Part shown: positions 35,500 through 47,470 of the stretch, in pieces
Layout: every line of letters starts with the position of its first letter
Position numbering within the stretch: the stretch's first letter is position 1
Assembly (NCBI RefSeq): GCF_027887165.1
Contig: NC_077234.1
Span: 247,155,658 to 247,219,657 of the forward strand
Reading direction: 5' to 3'
DNA length: 64,000 bases
DNA from: Monodelphis domestica
Taxonomy: Eukaryota > Chordata > Mammalia > Didelphimorphia > Didelphidae
Translations under genes and position numbers: made by a program
Notes under the pieces: generated by a model
Database searches by the model: none
Seen by the model: the letters and a program-made list of their open reading frames with translations, nothing else
Told to the model about the DNA's origin: nothing

Positions 35500-36900
35500 A
35501 ATCCCCCTTTTTTGTCTTGTGCCTTTTGTCACTCAGACAATGTGCTGGGGTTAAACAAGTGACTTAATATTATTGTTCTTAACACTAGGTTTTTAACTAT
35601 TTTAAAACTATTTTTGTATCCCCCCCCAAAAGAAAAAATCTATTTCCCCTTAACTACCTTTTTTACTTAAGTAACTCTAAGATGGGATTTATGGGAAAAA
35701 AGGCTATGGGTAAATATTTTCTGGGTTGCATGGAATTGATACAATTAAATTTAGGTTTTTTGGACAAGCAATGTCCCAGAACAATTTGCATCAATTTGAC
35801 TTAAAGCTATTTGGCAACAATCTCTTACTGTTATGTTTGAATTATGATAACTTTGTATGACATAATTCTGTCCCTTTCTTTTAACTTATTGAGTATCAGC
35901 TTTCCTATTTCCCTATGCTTTCCCTACTCTTGGTTTTCCTATGTTTGTTAGTCCTACTGCTGTTAGTGGTATACCTATTTTTAATCTCTATGTGGTGTTA
36001 GTAGGTCATTGCACTGTGATTTACATTATGTACATGTAATTTTCGCTGTACAACATTTACATATGATAGGCATACATATATTACATACATACAAGGGTTC
36101 TGCTTTGGGGTCAACCAGACAGAAAGGTCTTTTCATCCTTTTTATCTGTTTGAGCCCTGCAAAAACTTTATTTACAGTTTCTTACATTTTTATTGTTATG
36201 GATGCTGCTTATTTATGACAGGTTCCCTAAGTCAGTGTGTGGAGTGGTCATGCCCTAGATATGTAGTGTTAGCATGTACATATTCCATGTTGAAAGATGT
36301 CCTTGTCACATGTCTGAAGGGATCTATCTTCTTTCTCAGAGATGTGTGCATATTGGATGTATGTCCCTCATGTGAAGTTAATGTGTTCACGGCGCTACCA
36401 TCTTACATAACCTGTCCCACGAAGATCTTTATTCCATATTGTTCCTGGGTAAAGTTCTTTATCTGTCCCTTATAGTTCATTCAGATCCTTTGCTGGTCCT
36501 AGAAGTTTTTCTTTTGTTCATGATATTCTTTTGATTCTCTCTTCATCTGTTCTGGATGCATATTTTGCCTGTCATCTGCTCTTGATTGACGATTCTCTTC
36601 TCTCTTGCACTGGAACATGTGTGTGCATGTAATATTTGGGTGAGTGGAGGTGTGAAAGTGATTGAGATTGTGTGAGTGTGGGTAAGAAGAAGTGTAGAGT
36701 TTTTTGTTGCAGTGAGCTTTTTGATTATGTGTGATAGTTTTCTTATTAGAGAGAGTAATGGGTTTTTATCTTTTCAAGTTTTTTTTAAAAATTAGTCCTT
36801 TTTATCATTTACTTATGTCTCAATATCACTTTAATCTGTTTCTAAGCTGGTAGCAGCTTGTGGTCTACTGTTCATGTCAACATTGCTCTGAGTCATTTCA
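35500..36900 (-). mobile_element. ERV region between pol and 3' LTR, env not recognised
   Basis: In a complete retrovirus this would hold env. At 1.4 kb it is short, and no surface or transmembrane signature is evident on the minus strand. It begins next to the polypurine tract at the LTR. Confidence 0.5.
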
Positions 36901-37120
36901 TCTTGGTTTGGGTCTTGAATGGTTTCTAAGTTTGTTTCTTCTGAGTTGGTCATGGCGTTTTGGGGTTTCACATGTGAGATATAATACCATGGGTCTTTTC
37001 CTAAGATTTTTATCGCAGTATGAGTTATTTATGCCACTTGATATGGTCCATTCCATTTTGGGTCTGTTATTGCTTTTCTGGTAAAGCTTTTTTATATATA
37101 CCATATCCCTAGGGTTAATA

Positions 37121-38030
37121 TTATACAGTGAAAAAGCCTATCGGTACTCTTTGTACAACTAAGCCAAGATTGTGTAGTTCTTTCAGCCTGTTATGGATGA
37201 ATGTTAAATAGGTATGTAGTTGGAATTTTCCTCCAAGCATGGAAATACAAGCTGGTTTTATGGTCCTTCCTTGCCAAAATAGCTGTCCATACAATAGTTC
37301 AGTGGGAGATATGTGTAAATCCACTTGAGGCATTGTTCTTAGATGGAATAGTGCAAGTGGGAGAACTTCTGTCCACTTAAGATATGTTTGTGCACTTAAT
37401 TTTCCCTCTGCAGTTTTGACAACTCTATTAAGACATTCCACTTGACCTGTACTTCTGGGATGATAGATCGTGTGTAGATTCCCTTTTATTCCCAAATTTT
37501 GATACATTTCTTGTAGAATTTTAGATGAAAAATGGCTTCCTCTATCTGAATCTATGTTGTCAGGAAAACCATGTCTGGGAATGATTTCTTTTAAGAGGGT
37601 TTTAACTACAAAGGCTATGTTGTTTTTTCTGGACTAGAAAAGCTTTGGGCCACCTGGTTAGCCTATCCACAATCATTAGGGCATATTTATGTCCTTTATC
37701 ACTGGGCATGTTAATGAAGTCGATTTGCAATCATTCAAAGGGTTTAAAAGCTAAAGGTCTACCCCCCAACGCTTTGCTTTTGAATTTCCCTTGATTGTAT
37801 TGCCTGCAAAGAGTGCATGCCTGGCATACTCTTATTGCATATGTTGACCTGGGGCTACCCAAAATCTCCAGATGGTGTTTTTCAGGGCTAGAGTGCCATA
37901 TGATGCCCTTTTGAATGTATGACATTGCACAGATGGTAGTACAACATCTTGGGCAAAAATGGGTTTCCCTCCTTCTGCTATCCAAATTCCATGTACTAGC
38001 TTGGCCCCCAATTGCTGTTTCCATGACTGA
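37121..38030 (-). mobile_element. ERV pol, integrase region
   Basis: The minus strand shows the integrase zinc-binding part (with HFCPRC and the 'CQACTLCRQYNQGK' cysteine block at 37760-37830) and then the catalytic-core C-terminal part ('HPRSTGQVECLNRVV' at about 37420-37465), both in the style of gamma-type integrases. Broken. Confidence 0.85.
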
Positions 38031-38559
38031 ACCTCTCTTTCATTATAAGCTTGTGTGATTCTTGCTTTTCCACTAGAAGGAAGTTCAGCACATATATGGG
38101 TCCAAACCTAGCTACAAATTTTGCAGTTATATCCACCCTGTTGTTTCCCTGTGATATCTTGTCTTTACCAAAGGAAGTGAGCCTTGCAATGATTTATGGC
38201 TACTTCCTTTGGCAATTGAACTGCATCTAAGAGTTGTGATATGAGTTCCCCATATGCTCTATTTTTTTCCTGCTGATGTTGTAAATCCTATTTTTCCGTA
38301 TATCTCCTGTACCATGTAGAACTGAAAATACATAAAAAGAATCACAAAAGATATTGATTCGTTTGTTTTTTCCTACAAGAATGCCATAGTGAGAGCTTTC
38401 AGTTCTGCTCCCTGTGTGTTGACATGGCTAGGCAAAGATGCATGCCTTAGTTTACCCATTTGGGTGCCTACTGAGGCTACAGTGAATCTTGTACCACCAC
38501 ATACCCATGATGATCCATCCGAGAACATCTCCAGGTCAGGACTTATTAATGGTATATCT

Positions 38560-38975
38560 TTTAAGTCCTATCTGTATTTCAGCATTAGTTCTATGGTCTG
38601 TGAACAGTCATGCAGTGGCTCTCCTGCTAGGAGTAACTCTGGAATCAGGGTGGCTGGATTTAGTGGTATACAGTGTTGTAGGGAGAGGTTCTCATTGTCT
38701 AACAAGATGACTTCATACTGGGATAATCTGGCAGATATAAAAGCTTGCATGTTAATCTTCTTTAGTATGTTCTCTATTTGATGTACTGAGTATACATGCA
38801 GTTTACATCCCAGGACCAATTCATTTGCTTTTTGCACCATTGGGGCTGCTGCTATGCACCTTAAAAAATGTACCATGCCTTGAGCTACAGGGTCTAATTT
38901 TGTGCTATATTATGAAATGGGCCTCATTTGCAGTCCTAGAGTATGAGCTAAGACTCCAGAAGCTATCCCCTGTTA
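38560..38975 (-). mobile_element. ERV pol, end of RT/connection and start of RNase H
   Basis: Minus-strand wording like 'LDPVAQG' (about 38870-38895) and FLRCIAAAPMVQKANELVLG is typical of the connection to RNase H in gamma-type pol. Broken. Confidence 0.75.
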
Positions 38976-39073
38976 AAATTAATTGTGGTTGGACTGAAAT
39001 ATATTATTAATAAAGTAAATGGAATTTATGGTAGTTTATTTACAATATTTACAATATAAGGAAGATATTAAGG

Positions 39074-39076
<3 letters not shown>

Positions 39077-39146
<70 letters not shown>
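39077..39146. repeat. (GA)n microsatellite
   Basis: Seventy bases of pure GA inside the inserted LTR. Confidence 0.97.
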
Positions 39147-39148
<2 letters not shown>

Positions 39149-39618
39149 TCTGGCTTCTTCTGATACCAGTTAAAATTTCTAAGCCCCAGCCAGGGGAAGA
39201 GAGTCTCAAGAAGTTGGGCCTTTCCTAGAGGCTTCACACCTCCAGAAAGGTGGGGTCACTAAGTCAGCTTTTCACTCATCAACGGAGACAGCCTTAAAGA
39301 AGTCTGGGTGTCTGCCTTCAGGTCTCTCCTCCAAGTCAGTGGCCAAATCTCCGAACAAATGTCCGTCTTCCCTTCAGCTCCAAGTGACTGATCCTTCACT
39401 TAAAGCCTGGGTGACTGACTGTTCTTTTCTAGCATTTATAGCCTTTTTTAAAAGATCTTTTTCTCTTGTGTCACCTCCCCTAAATTTTCATGTCTACCAA
39501 TCACAGCAGAAGTTTTTCTCCAGGATTGCCAATTTTTTAGTTCTCATCTTTGGTTAGATTTTCTCCAGGAGTGCCCACTCTTTGGTTCTCACCGTCTCTG
39601 GTTAGATTATATTTTTTT

Positions 39619-39800
39619 GGGTTACTTAATACCTCTTTTGGTAAATTCACCTTTTGTAGTTACTTAACACCTTTTTGTGGTAAGTTCACCTTTTGTAGTT
39701 ACTTAACACTTTTTTGTGGTAAGTTCACCTTTTGTAGTTACTTAATACTTTTGTTGTGGTTAATTCACCTTTCATAGTTACTTAATACCTTTTTGTAGTT
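39619..39800. repeat. Tandem repeat, unit about 39 bp, ~4.5 copies
   Basis: The unit starts cttaacacctttttgtggta and ends ...ccttttgtagtta, repeated with few changes. It lies in the U3 half of the inserted LTR, where retroviral enhancers are often tandem. A second, two-copy repeat of about 57 bp ('atcttcattgttacaatcaggaga') follows at 39845-39955. Confidence 0.9.
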
Positions 39801-40089
39801 AAAATCTAAAAATAGATTGTAGCTTACAATTCTAGCTTCACTATAAAGGAAGAACTAAATATCTTCATTGTTACAATCAGGAGATTACAATTTTATTTTC
39901 ACAATAAAGAAAGAGCTAAGTATCTTCATTGTTATAATCAGGAGATAGCTAATTCCAATTTTCACACATGCTTTATGAACATACAAGTGAAATTCCTTGT
40001 TGTAGTCTGAGATTCCAAGGGCCGGGGCTGTGAGAATGGCTTGCTTTAATCGTGCCAAAGCATTTAGTTGTTACTTTGTGATTTTTCAA

Positions 40090-41640
40090 AGGTTCTTTTA
40101 CTTCATTTTATGTTAGACCAGTCAGTCATTTGGAGATGTGAGTGTACCCAACAATTCAATTTCTGGAAAATCCACAAACCTCAAGGAAAGCTCTTAGCGG
40201 TTTTTTTTTTTCCTTTGGCATCCCCAGTTTTTGGATATCTGCTATCCTCTTGCTTGAGATCTTTTTAGTGCTATTTTCAAAGATGAAGCCAAGATATTCT
40301 ACTTTTGGTAACACCCTCTGTAATTTTTTTCTTTGATACTTTATGCCCTTTCTTGTATAGTCCAATCAACAATGCTTTTGAATCCTGTATGCATATTTTT
40401 TACAGATGGTGATGCAAGCAAAATGTCATCCACATAGTGCACTATTTTGCTATGTTTGAATTTTCTTGATTCTAGGTATCTTTTCAATAATTGGCAAAAT
40501 ATCCATGCACTTTCTGAACACCCCTGGACCAACTTGGTCCAACAGAGCTTATTTTTGTCCCCATGTAAACATGAAAATGTTTTAACCCTCTGTCTCTAAG
40601 GGGACCATAAAATACGCGTTAGCCAGATCTACGGCTGTATACCATTTAGCTGAACTAGGAATCTCTGATATTATAGCACTAGGGGACGGAGTGACCATTG
40701 TATTAGGTGGTTGTTCTTTAAGGATTATGGTAATAAGGAATCAGATCTGCTACCCTTCTCCCTTTGTCTGCCTCCTCCCTTCTCCCTTCCCCTTCAGTTA
40801 GTCTCTTCAGTTGGGGACAAACTAGAAGTCAGTTCTGAGTAAGTTTCCTGATATATCTAATAGATAACTCACTCTTTGAATGGTTGGAACAAGGGGTTTA
40901 CTTAAAGAAAGGGGGAGGAAGAGGAAATTGGATGGGAGAGAGGGTTTAGGGTTTTCCTGATCTTAAATAATCCTATATTGAGAATAATAGTGTAGAGTCT
41001 TAAATGAGGGATGTGGCTAAGAGTCACTTTCTGATACAGTAGAGAGAAATCAGTAAGAAGAGGATCTTCTTAGTCCTTACTCCTTCCTGTCTCAGGAGAA
41101 AGAGAGAGCTCTAAAAGTTTGGGTGTTTCCTTTTTTAACAGTCTCCTTCTGGTCACATTCTCTTCTGAATGCTCCTTGATTGACAGCTTCTGCAAACCTT
41201 TATCCATTGCTTCTGTTTGCAGGTTTTCTTCAATTTACTCATCTACAATATTCAACTATCTGGGTTTTCTTTATAAAATTATTGATTTTGCTGAGATCTT
41301 GTACAAATATCCATGCTGTTTTACACAACATGTTTTACACTACATCAACAGATGATTTGTTTTTCTTGAATGCCATTATAGGGCTATTATATTCTGATAT
41401 TGTTGGTCTTAGTATGCCTTGTTTGATTAAGCTCTCAATAATTGGGGTAATGCCATCTATAGTGTCTTTGCTTAGCTTATACTGAGGGATTTTTGGTGGT
41501 GTCCCCTGTCTCACTTCGATCTTCACTAGTGTAATGGATTTGATCCTACCCACTTCATTTGCATGTTTAGCCCATATCCCTTCCAGGACATCTTTGGGGG
41601 ACTTCATAAATTGGTTTGTCTGTGTAGCTGACTGGGTGTT
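40090..41640 (-). mobile_element. ERV pol, reverse transcriptase region
   Basis: On the minus strand, IKQGILRPTISEYNSPI (about 41385-41440) marks the RT fingers, 'KWYTAVDLANAYF'-like sequence (about 40610-40660) the first catalytic motif, and YVDD (about 40420-40435) the active site. An LTR (40728-41247) splits it. Broken. Confidence 0.85.
40728..41247 (-). mobile_element. LTR inserted into the ERV RT region
   Basis: Carries 'aaggggtttacttaaagaaag' and 'tccttgattgacagct', shared with the solo LTRs at 43364, 49218 and 51235, so it belongs to or near the same family. Edges are approximate because the flanking 4 bases (atta, atat) do not match. Confidence 0.65.
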
Positions 41641-41826
41641 AATCTAATTGCCCAGGAATAACAGAGAATAGTGTTTCAGTGACTGCTTGGGTAGATGTAA
41701 ATAGAATTTCCCAGATTGTTCACACTGAATAGTCACCCCTATTTTACATAAAATGTCTATCCCCAAAAGATTATCCAGGCACCCAGTATTAATAAGAAGG
41801 TGTGGTCAAGTGTTAAAGGACCTAGC

Positions 41827-42060
41827 TTAACCATCTTTGGTTTTAGTTTTGGAACCCTCTGTATCTCCCCAGTAGCCCCAGCTTTTTTTCTCAGACCCAT
41901 CTACACTGCTATTCTCTGGTGATAATTTGAGAACAGAACTCATTGCCCCAGTATCAATTAAAGCTTTGTAATTTTGTTCCCCAACTTTGGTCCACACATA
42001 AGGTTCTTGGTTGTCATTGCTTTGCAAGAGAGGTACCATTTCATGGTACCATGGCATTCA
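41827..42060 (-). mobile_element. ERV protease region
   Basis: The minus strand reads YKALIDTGAMSSVL, with the D-T-G aspartic protease motif (about 41935-41970), preceding the RT region as in gag-pro-pol order. Broken. Confidence 0.85.
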
Positions 42061-42099
42061 GTGATTCGGTGTTTTCCAAACCTCGAACTAAATCTTCCC

Positions 42100-45060
42100 C
42101 AATGATATCTTGCTCTAGACCCATGTCTTCAGTTTGTAAACCTGTCTCCCCTTCTGTTAGATGTTGATTCTCTATCCTGTTTTGTGAAGCTATCAATGAC
42201 TTGTTTTTCATTTGTATAGCTTGATGTTATATTGGGTAATGTGCAATTTTTTCCATTCATGTCTGTGCCCATTATTGAATTACTTGTGTGTAAATTATTC
42301 AGTGTTAGATTTTTCCGACCTTCAGTTGCAGAGTGTGACAAAGCTGTGCTTTGTTTTTGTGGAAGTTCAGTGTTACAGTTATTTAGACAAGAAAAAGTTG
42401 TTTGGTTTTGTTTCTTTTTTCCCTTACTCATATCCCTAGAGTTTAAAGTAAGTACTGGTTCATGGAAAGGCATTCATTTTTGATTTGAAGTCTGAACATT
42501 GCCCTCCAATTCCCAGTCCTTTTCCCCATTGATCTCTTGTTGGGGTTTGATATCATTGATTGATTCTTTGCTGTTACTTGAGGGATGTACACTAGCCATT
42601 GTTTTGGGATAAAAGTATTTTTGCATTTTGTTCTAGGTTAGATTTTTGTTCATCATCCCTTGTTTTCCTTTGTACAGAAACTTGCCCTAGCCCTCCAGAA
42701 TGTGGGGGTATACATTCCTGCATGCTAGGATTTGTTCCCTGTCTAGCATTGGACCTTGCTTGAACTTCCTTTTTACCTGTTTCTAAGCTTTGGGGATTTG
42801 TAGGATATATGGAAGATTTGTTGTTGCCAATTATTCTGTTGTGATGCTGGATGTGTTTTGAGGACTTGTGAGAAAAAACTATGTTGCTTATTCCTAACCC
42901 ATATTTGCATGTAAGAATGTCTAAGTATCTTTTGATTTGTTCTTTGTTCATCCCATTACTCTCTTGTGTACTCCTGTATGTTTTAAAGATTTTATATTTC
43001 ATGTCTAATACCTCTTTTTTGCAACTCTTTTTCTTCTTTTTCTCATTCCCACTGTTTCAAGTTTTTGTATTTGGCTTCTGCCTCCCCAGATTCTATTTTC
43101 TCCACTAAGAACTCTTTTAGTACTTCATGTGCTGTAGCCCTTGCCTTGGACCCCGTATAGTTTTTGAACTAGGTATGGCCCTCCTCTGGCTTCATAAGGT
43201 ATATCATGCATCCTCTCCGGCAACCACAGTTTCATACCTAGGCTTAGCTCCATAATTGATTATTTTCTGCATTGTTTTTAAATCTGATATGTTTTGGTTC
43301 CTGAGTTCACAAGAATCGCAACATTTTGGTTTGTAATTATTGTAATAATTGTTTCCCCTATAGTGTAATAAAATAGATACTGGTGCTTGCCTGTTGATCT
43401 ATACTGGATGGCTAATAGATCAAGATTTTTGCCTACCCTTCAACCTTCACCTCCCTCTTCAAAAGCCTTTCAGCTTCACCCTTCCCCCCTCACTCAGGAT
43501 AAACTATGAGGTTTAGAGAAAATACTCTTTCTTTCTCAAGTAAGGGGGTTTATTGGGAAAAACAGCAACAACGATGGAAGATGAGGTGAGAGGGATGGGA
43601 TTATCCCTAGTCCAAAAAGAGGATTAGGAGGATTTTGGGAAATGTCAGTCCTGTCACAGCTGTGACACAAAATGTCAGGGAGATGGGAGAACAACTGTTT
43701 AATCTTCTTTCTTCTTCCTTCAACTCAAGTGTCAGAGACACCAATATCTTCTTCACTACACTCAGCCACTAGCCAAAAGTTAATTCACAAATTTCTCCCT
43801 CAGCTCCAAAAGCCACACCAGTCCCTCAGCCTAGGACAGAATCTAACAGGGGTCATGTTCACAGCTTCTTCCCTGTTCAGCCTGGCTTGATTCCAACTGT
43901 CTTTCCTGGGAACATTCTATTTGGAATGTTCTTTTTTGATTGACAGCTGAGGTCCTTTACTTTGTGTTGCATGCTTGTCTTGTCTTGTAAATCCTCTTCT
44001 TTAAAATAGTTATTATTGTTATTCCTGTTTTGATTGTAATTACCATTGTAATGTGATCTTCTGTTAGTTCCTTGCTTATATTGTGACTTCAGAGGACAGA
44101 ATTTGATAATGTGACCAAATTTGTTACACAAAAAGCATTTCCTTGCAGCCCCTTGACCTCTTTGTTGGTATTGAGATTTTGTTTGGGAGAATGTTCTCAC
44201 AGTTCCAAATTTTTAGCTTCCTCTATCTCTTTTTGTTTGAGTGTCTCTTTAGCCTCATCTAATTTCTGTTTTAAATCCCTGATCTGGTCATTTTATTCTC
44301 TCTGTTGTTCTGAATTGGTTTCATACAGATAAGTGACAGAATCTCTCAGTTCTTGCACAGTGAGAGATTTGTATGTTGGACAGTAGTTCCAAAAGAAGGT
44401 CCTAATTATGTTATTACATACTTTTAAGAAATGCCTTTTCACATGTTGTTCTATAACTTGCTCACTGTCTTGGGGAATCCTAAAATGGCCTCTGCATTTT
44501 CCAGGAACCTATCTAAAAAGATGGAGGGTGTTCTTTGGAATCTTGTCTCATTCTCTCAAATTTGCTCCATGCATTTGGGTGGACAGAAAAAGACTTTATT
44601 GCTTCTGATAGATCTTCTCTTGCTTTTTTTGAGATAGGTCAGATTCTGAGGTCCAGAAAATTTAACATCTCCAAAATATTCTGACCCGTTGGTAAGTGTT
44701 TGATCTTCCCTAGTTTTCCTAATGAATTGGACTTGTTCTTGGGGAGTAAATAATTCTTGCAACATAATCTCCATATCCCCCAAATCTGACTCATATAATT
44801 TAAAGGCATGTGTTGGCTCCTTTACACATTTGAATGGCTCAGTGCAAAAATGAGGCATTCTTTTATGTAGTGCCTCCAGGTTCATGGCTGAAAAAAGCTT
44901 ATGGACTTTCATACGGACTACACCTGAATCTGGTGTTATTTTTGCAAAATCTTGCAAAGGCATGATTTTTTGTGCCCCTGCAGCCCCCTCTGTTTGTGTG
45001 GATTCAGTGTTGGTTTGCTTGTGTGCCATGTTTTTTTTTTTTTCTGTGCAGAACCCCACA
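42100..45060 (-). mobile_element. ERV gag region
   Basis: From a start near 45030 (MAHKQTNTES) the minus strand shows a capsid-like stretch (LYESDLGDMEIMLQELFTPQ at about 44730-44790) and a single CCHC zinc knuckle CFLCNKFGHIIKFC (about 44095-44140), the nucleocapsid signature of gamma-type gag. An LTR is inserted at 43364-44005, and further Gag-like, broken sequence continues to about 42100. Confidence 0.8.
43364..44005 (-). mobile_element. Solo LTR inserted into ERV gag
   Basis: 642 bp. Plus-strand left end tgtaataaaatag. 4-bp duplication ATAG at 43360-43363 and 44006-44009. Shares 'gggggtttattggg', 'gggaacattctatttgga' and 'ttgattgacagctgagg' with 49218-50091 and 51235-52202. The right terminus has lost the CA. 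Fossil. Confidence 0.82.
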
Positions 45061-45122
45061 GTTAAAGCGGTTGAGGTGACTTCTCCCTTATCATTGTCTT
45101 TGTCAGTGTCTTTGTTTGCCGA

Positions 45123-45650
45123 TGTAGCAGTCCACCCCTAGCTATGGGCAAGGGAAACAGTTAGTATGTACAGATTGCCTTAGAAGAGAGCATGCTCAGT
45201 ATTGCACGTGGCTGGGAAAGCCTCTGACCCTTGACCCCAGCTTCCCCCAGGTTAGGCGGGAACACAGGTTTCTTTGTGATCACCTGGTTAAGAGAAACCA
45301 CACCTATGCCTTGTCATTAACCAATGATGATCATCCCTGTGTACTGTGTATATTTGCATATCAAAGAGATTAAATATGCCCCAGCCAATTCCTCCTTTCT
45401 CTCTTCTGCTCTTCCTCCCTTCCAGCTCGCACTGATGCCTGTCCTTTCTGGAGCTTGGCCTTTGGCCAGGCTCCATCTCTAATCTTTCTCTATCATCTCT
45501 CCGACCTGTGTGGTATTAAATCTGGATCTCTGGACTGGTATAAGCCTTCGGAATGGTCCTTTGATCAGAGCTTGGCTGTGGCTCATTGATAATTAATAAA
45601 GACTCATTCCTGCCACCTCATATCTCTAATTAGACTCCATCATCCCCCTC
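45123..45650 (+). mobile_element. Probable solo LTR, plus orientation, in the ERV leader
   Basis: Begins tgtagcagtccacccc. Contains CCAAT (about 45321), an octamer-like atttgcat (45350), a TATA-like ttaaatatg (about 45370) and the poly(A) signal attaataaag (about 45593), in correct LTR order. Ends near ccatca (about 45650). Orientation is opposite to the host ERV. No clear duplication. Confidence 0.6.
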
Positions 45651-46323
45651 ATGGTATCTAAAACTTCTATCCTTTCTCTATCTTCCTACCTTAAAGCTTC
45701 TCTCTCCCCTCTGAGGAAGCTTTAGCCATCATGTCCTTTCCCACTCCTAACTTGTCCATCTTGGTACATTTTAGTCATGGTGGCCATTTCAATAAGAACT
45801 TTTTCTAGTGTATTGTCAGTGTTGTTATTCTTGTCCATGATCAGTTTAAATCTCTTTTTTTACAGTGCTGTAGAATTGCCATACCATCATTGCTGACCCA
45901 TATATGACAGGAAATATTGACCATAAGGTTTTTATTTCAAATGTTATCTGCTCCCAGTATTTAGTCATATTAACTATTGTCCCTACAAAATCAGAAATGA
46001 TTTTTGTTATCATTCCATAAATGAATAGTAAAGCTGTGCCAGCATAAGTAGCATTATGCAGGTCACAAATATTTTTGGTACATCTTGTATATCAATGTAC
46101 CCCAACATTACCCCTTTTTATTATAAAAACCTCTCAAAGGAAAACAGTTGTCTGTCTGAATTTGCCCCTCTCAGCAACTCCCCCACAGGAGTACTACTGA
46201 CAGGATTCTATGTCCCAAGATGGCTATCCCTCCCCCTAGTCACTTTTAACTGTAACTTTTAACTTTTTTAACTTTTAACCAGTAACTGTCAGGTACTTGT
46301 CCTACACTAACTGGGGTGCCAAC
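45651..46323 (-). mobile_element. ERV leader between 5' LTR and gag
   Basis: Next to the 5' LTR the minus strand reads ttggcaccccagttagtg, in the position of a primer-binding site; I cannot assign the tRNA with confidence. The rest is non-coding or broken. Confidence 0.55.
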
Positions 46324-47404
46324 TATAAAGAAGGAGAAGATGGGGAGAAAGAGGAAAAATGGGGGTAAGAGAGAATGCAGGGATTGTTTGTTTCCTCCTT
46401 TACTTATGGGGAGAGATAAGCCAAGCCCTGTCCCTTTGGGAAAAGAGTATGGCTCCACAGAGATATTATCTGGGAGATGATGGGGAACAGGAGGCTAGAG
46501 TGGGGTTGCCCCAACGACTTGGCAAGATGCCTCCCTCAGAGGAACCCAGGGCTCCTGAGATCAAATCTGTCTTTGAGAGGCAAGATGATCTCTTATACTT
46601 CTACTTCCCAAAGAGACATTTATTGTCAGCCTTTTCAGTGGCTTAGAAGCTGTCAGCTCTCAAGGAAAGGTATCAGTTTCCTTGGTCAGACAGTCTTGAA
46701 TTACAGGGGTCTGGAAGTCAAAACCTCTCTTAATGAGAAGCATGACCCTCCCATACCTTTGATTACCTTGATTATGTTATTTAGAGACAGACCCAAACCC
46801 CAAATCCTAAATGTCAATTAATTTATTGAGGTTAAAGTAGGAAGGGAAAGGCAGGGATATGAGGCAGGAAAGTGGGTAAAAAAGGAAACTCTAAAGATTT
46901 TCCCCTCTTGCAGGTTGGCCCTCTAGAGTCTGGAGGTCACAGATTTCTTAGCTCTGACCTCTGCCTTTTGCCACCTGATTTCTTGCTCCTACTCTCAAAC
47001 TAACTAGATCTTGAACGTATAAGTCTAGGGACAAGTAAGAGAGAGAGAGAGAGAGAGAGAGTAGAATATCTCAGAAAAGGGTCTGGATGGCTCTGTTTCA
47101 AAGTCCAAATCCACAATTTTTTTTTGAAGATTTAAACAGCTATGGTTGAGAGTCCTAGTGCAGGTATTTGAGGTTTTAGGAGGGATAGGAAATCTCAAAT
47201 GAAATGGGCTTCTCAGCTTTCAGGAAATCCATCTTTCTCCTCCACCTCCTAGGCTGGAAGTAATCCTCTCAAGTCAGTTGGCTCCAAGGTTCTGATTCCT
47301 CCTTAGAACTCTAGTTTTTCTTTGCCTTTCCTCCACTCTCTCTTCAGCTGGTCCCTCCTAGAGACTTGTCTCTCTCCTAAATGCAAAATCTCTCTTATCT
47401 TACA
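46324..47404 (-). repeat. 5' LTR of the 13-kb ERV
   Basis: Partner of 34424-35499. On the minus strand it starts TGTAAGATAAGAGAG (47404). It keeps about 100 bases (47062-47165) that the other LTR lacks and has a much shorter GA tract. Confidence 0.9.
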
Positions 47405-47470
47405 GATTCAGATCACAATTTGGTGGTTTGTATAGAAACTAGCTTTGACCTAACTTCATGTAACCAGTGG
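47405..47470. other. Short host remnant between ERV and L1
   Basis: Includes the right copy of the GATT duplication and continues the pre-insertion host sequence. Confidence 0.5.

Larger units (their letters stand above)
38984..39968 (-). mobile_element. LTR inserted into ERV pol
   Basis: The stretch interrupts pol. Its minus-strand start is about tgtgtgaaaattggaatt (39968). A poly(A)-type 'gtaaataaactacc' lies at about 39035. It contains a GA microsatellite (39077-39146) and U3-type tandem repeats (39619-39795). No target duplication was found, so the left edge is approximate. A fossil younger than its host ERV. Confidence 0.65.

Noticed and set aside
39619-39800. Regularly repeated 39-bp units, CRISPR-like at first glance
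   Set aside because: There are no unique spacers; the units are directly tandem and lie in an LTR of a vertebrate genome.
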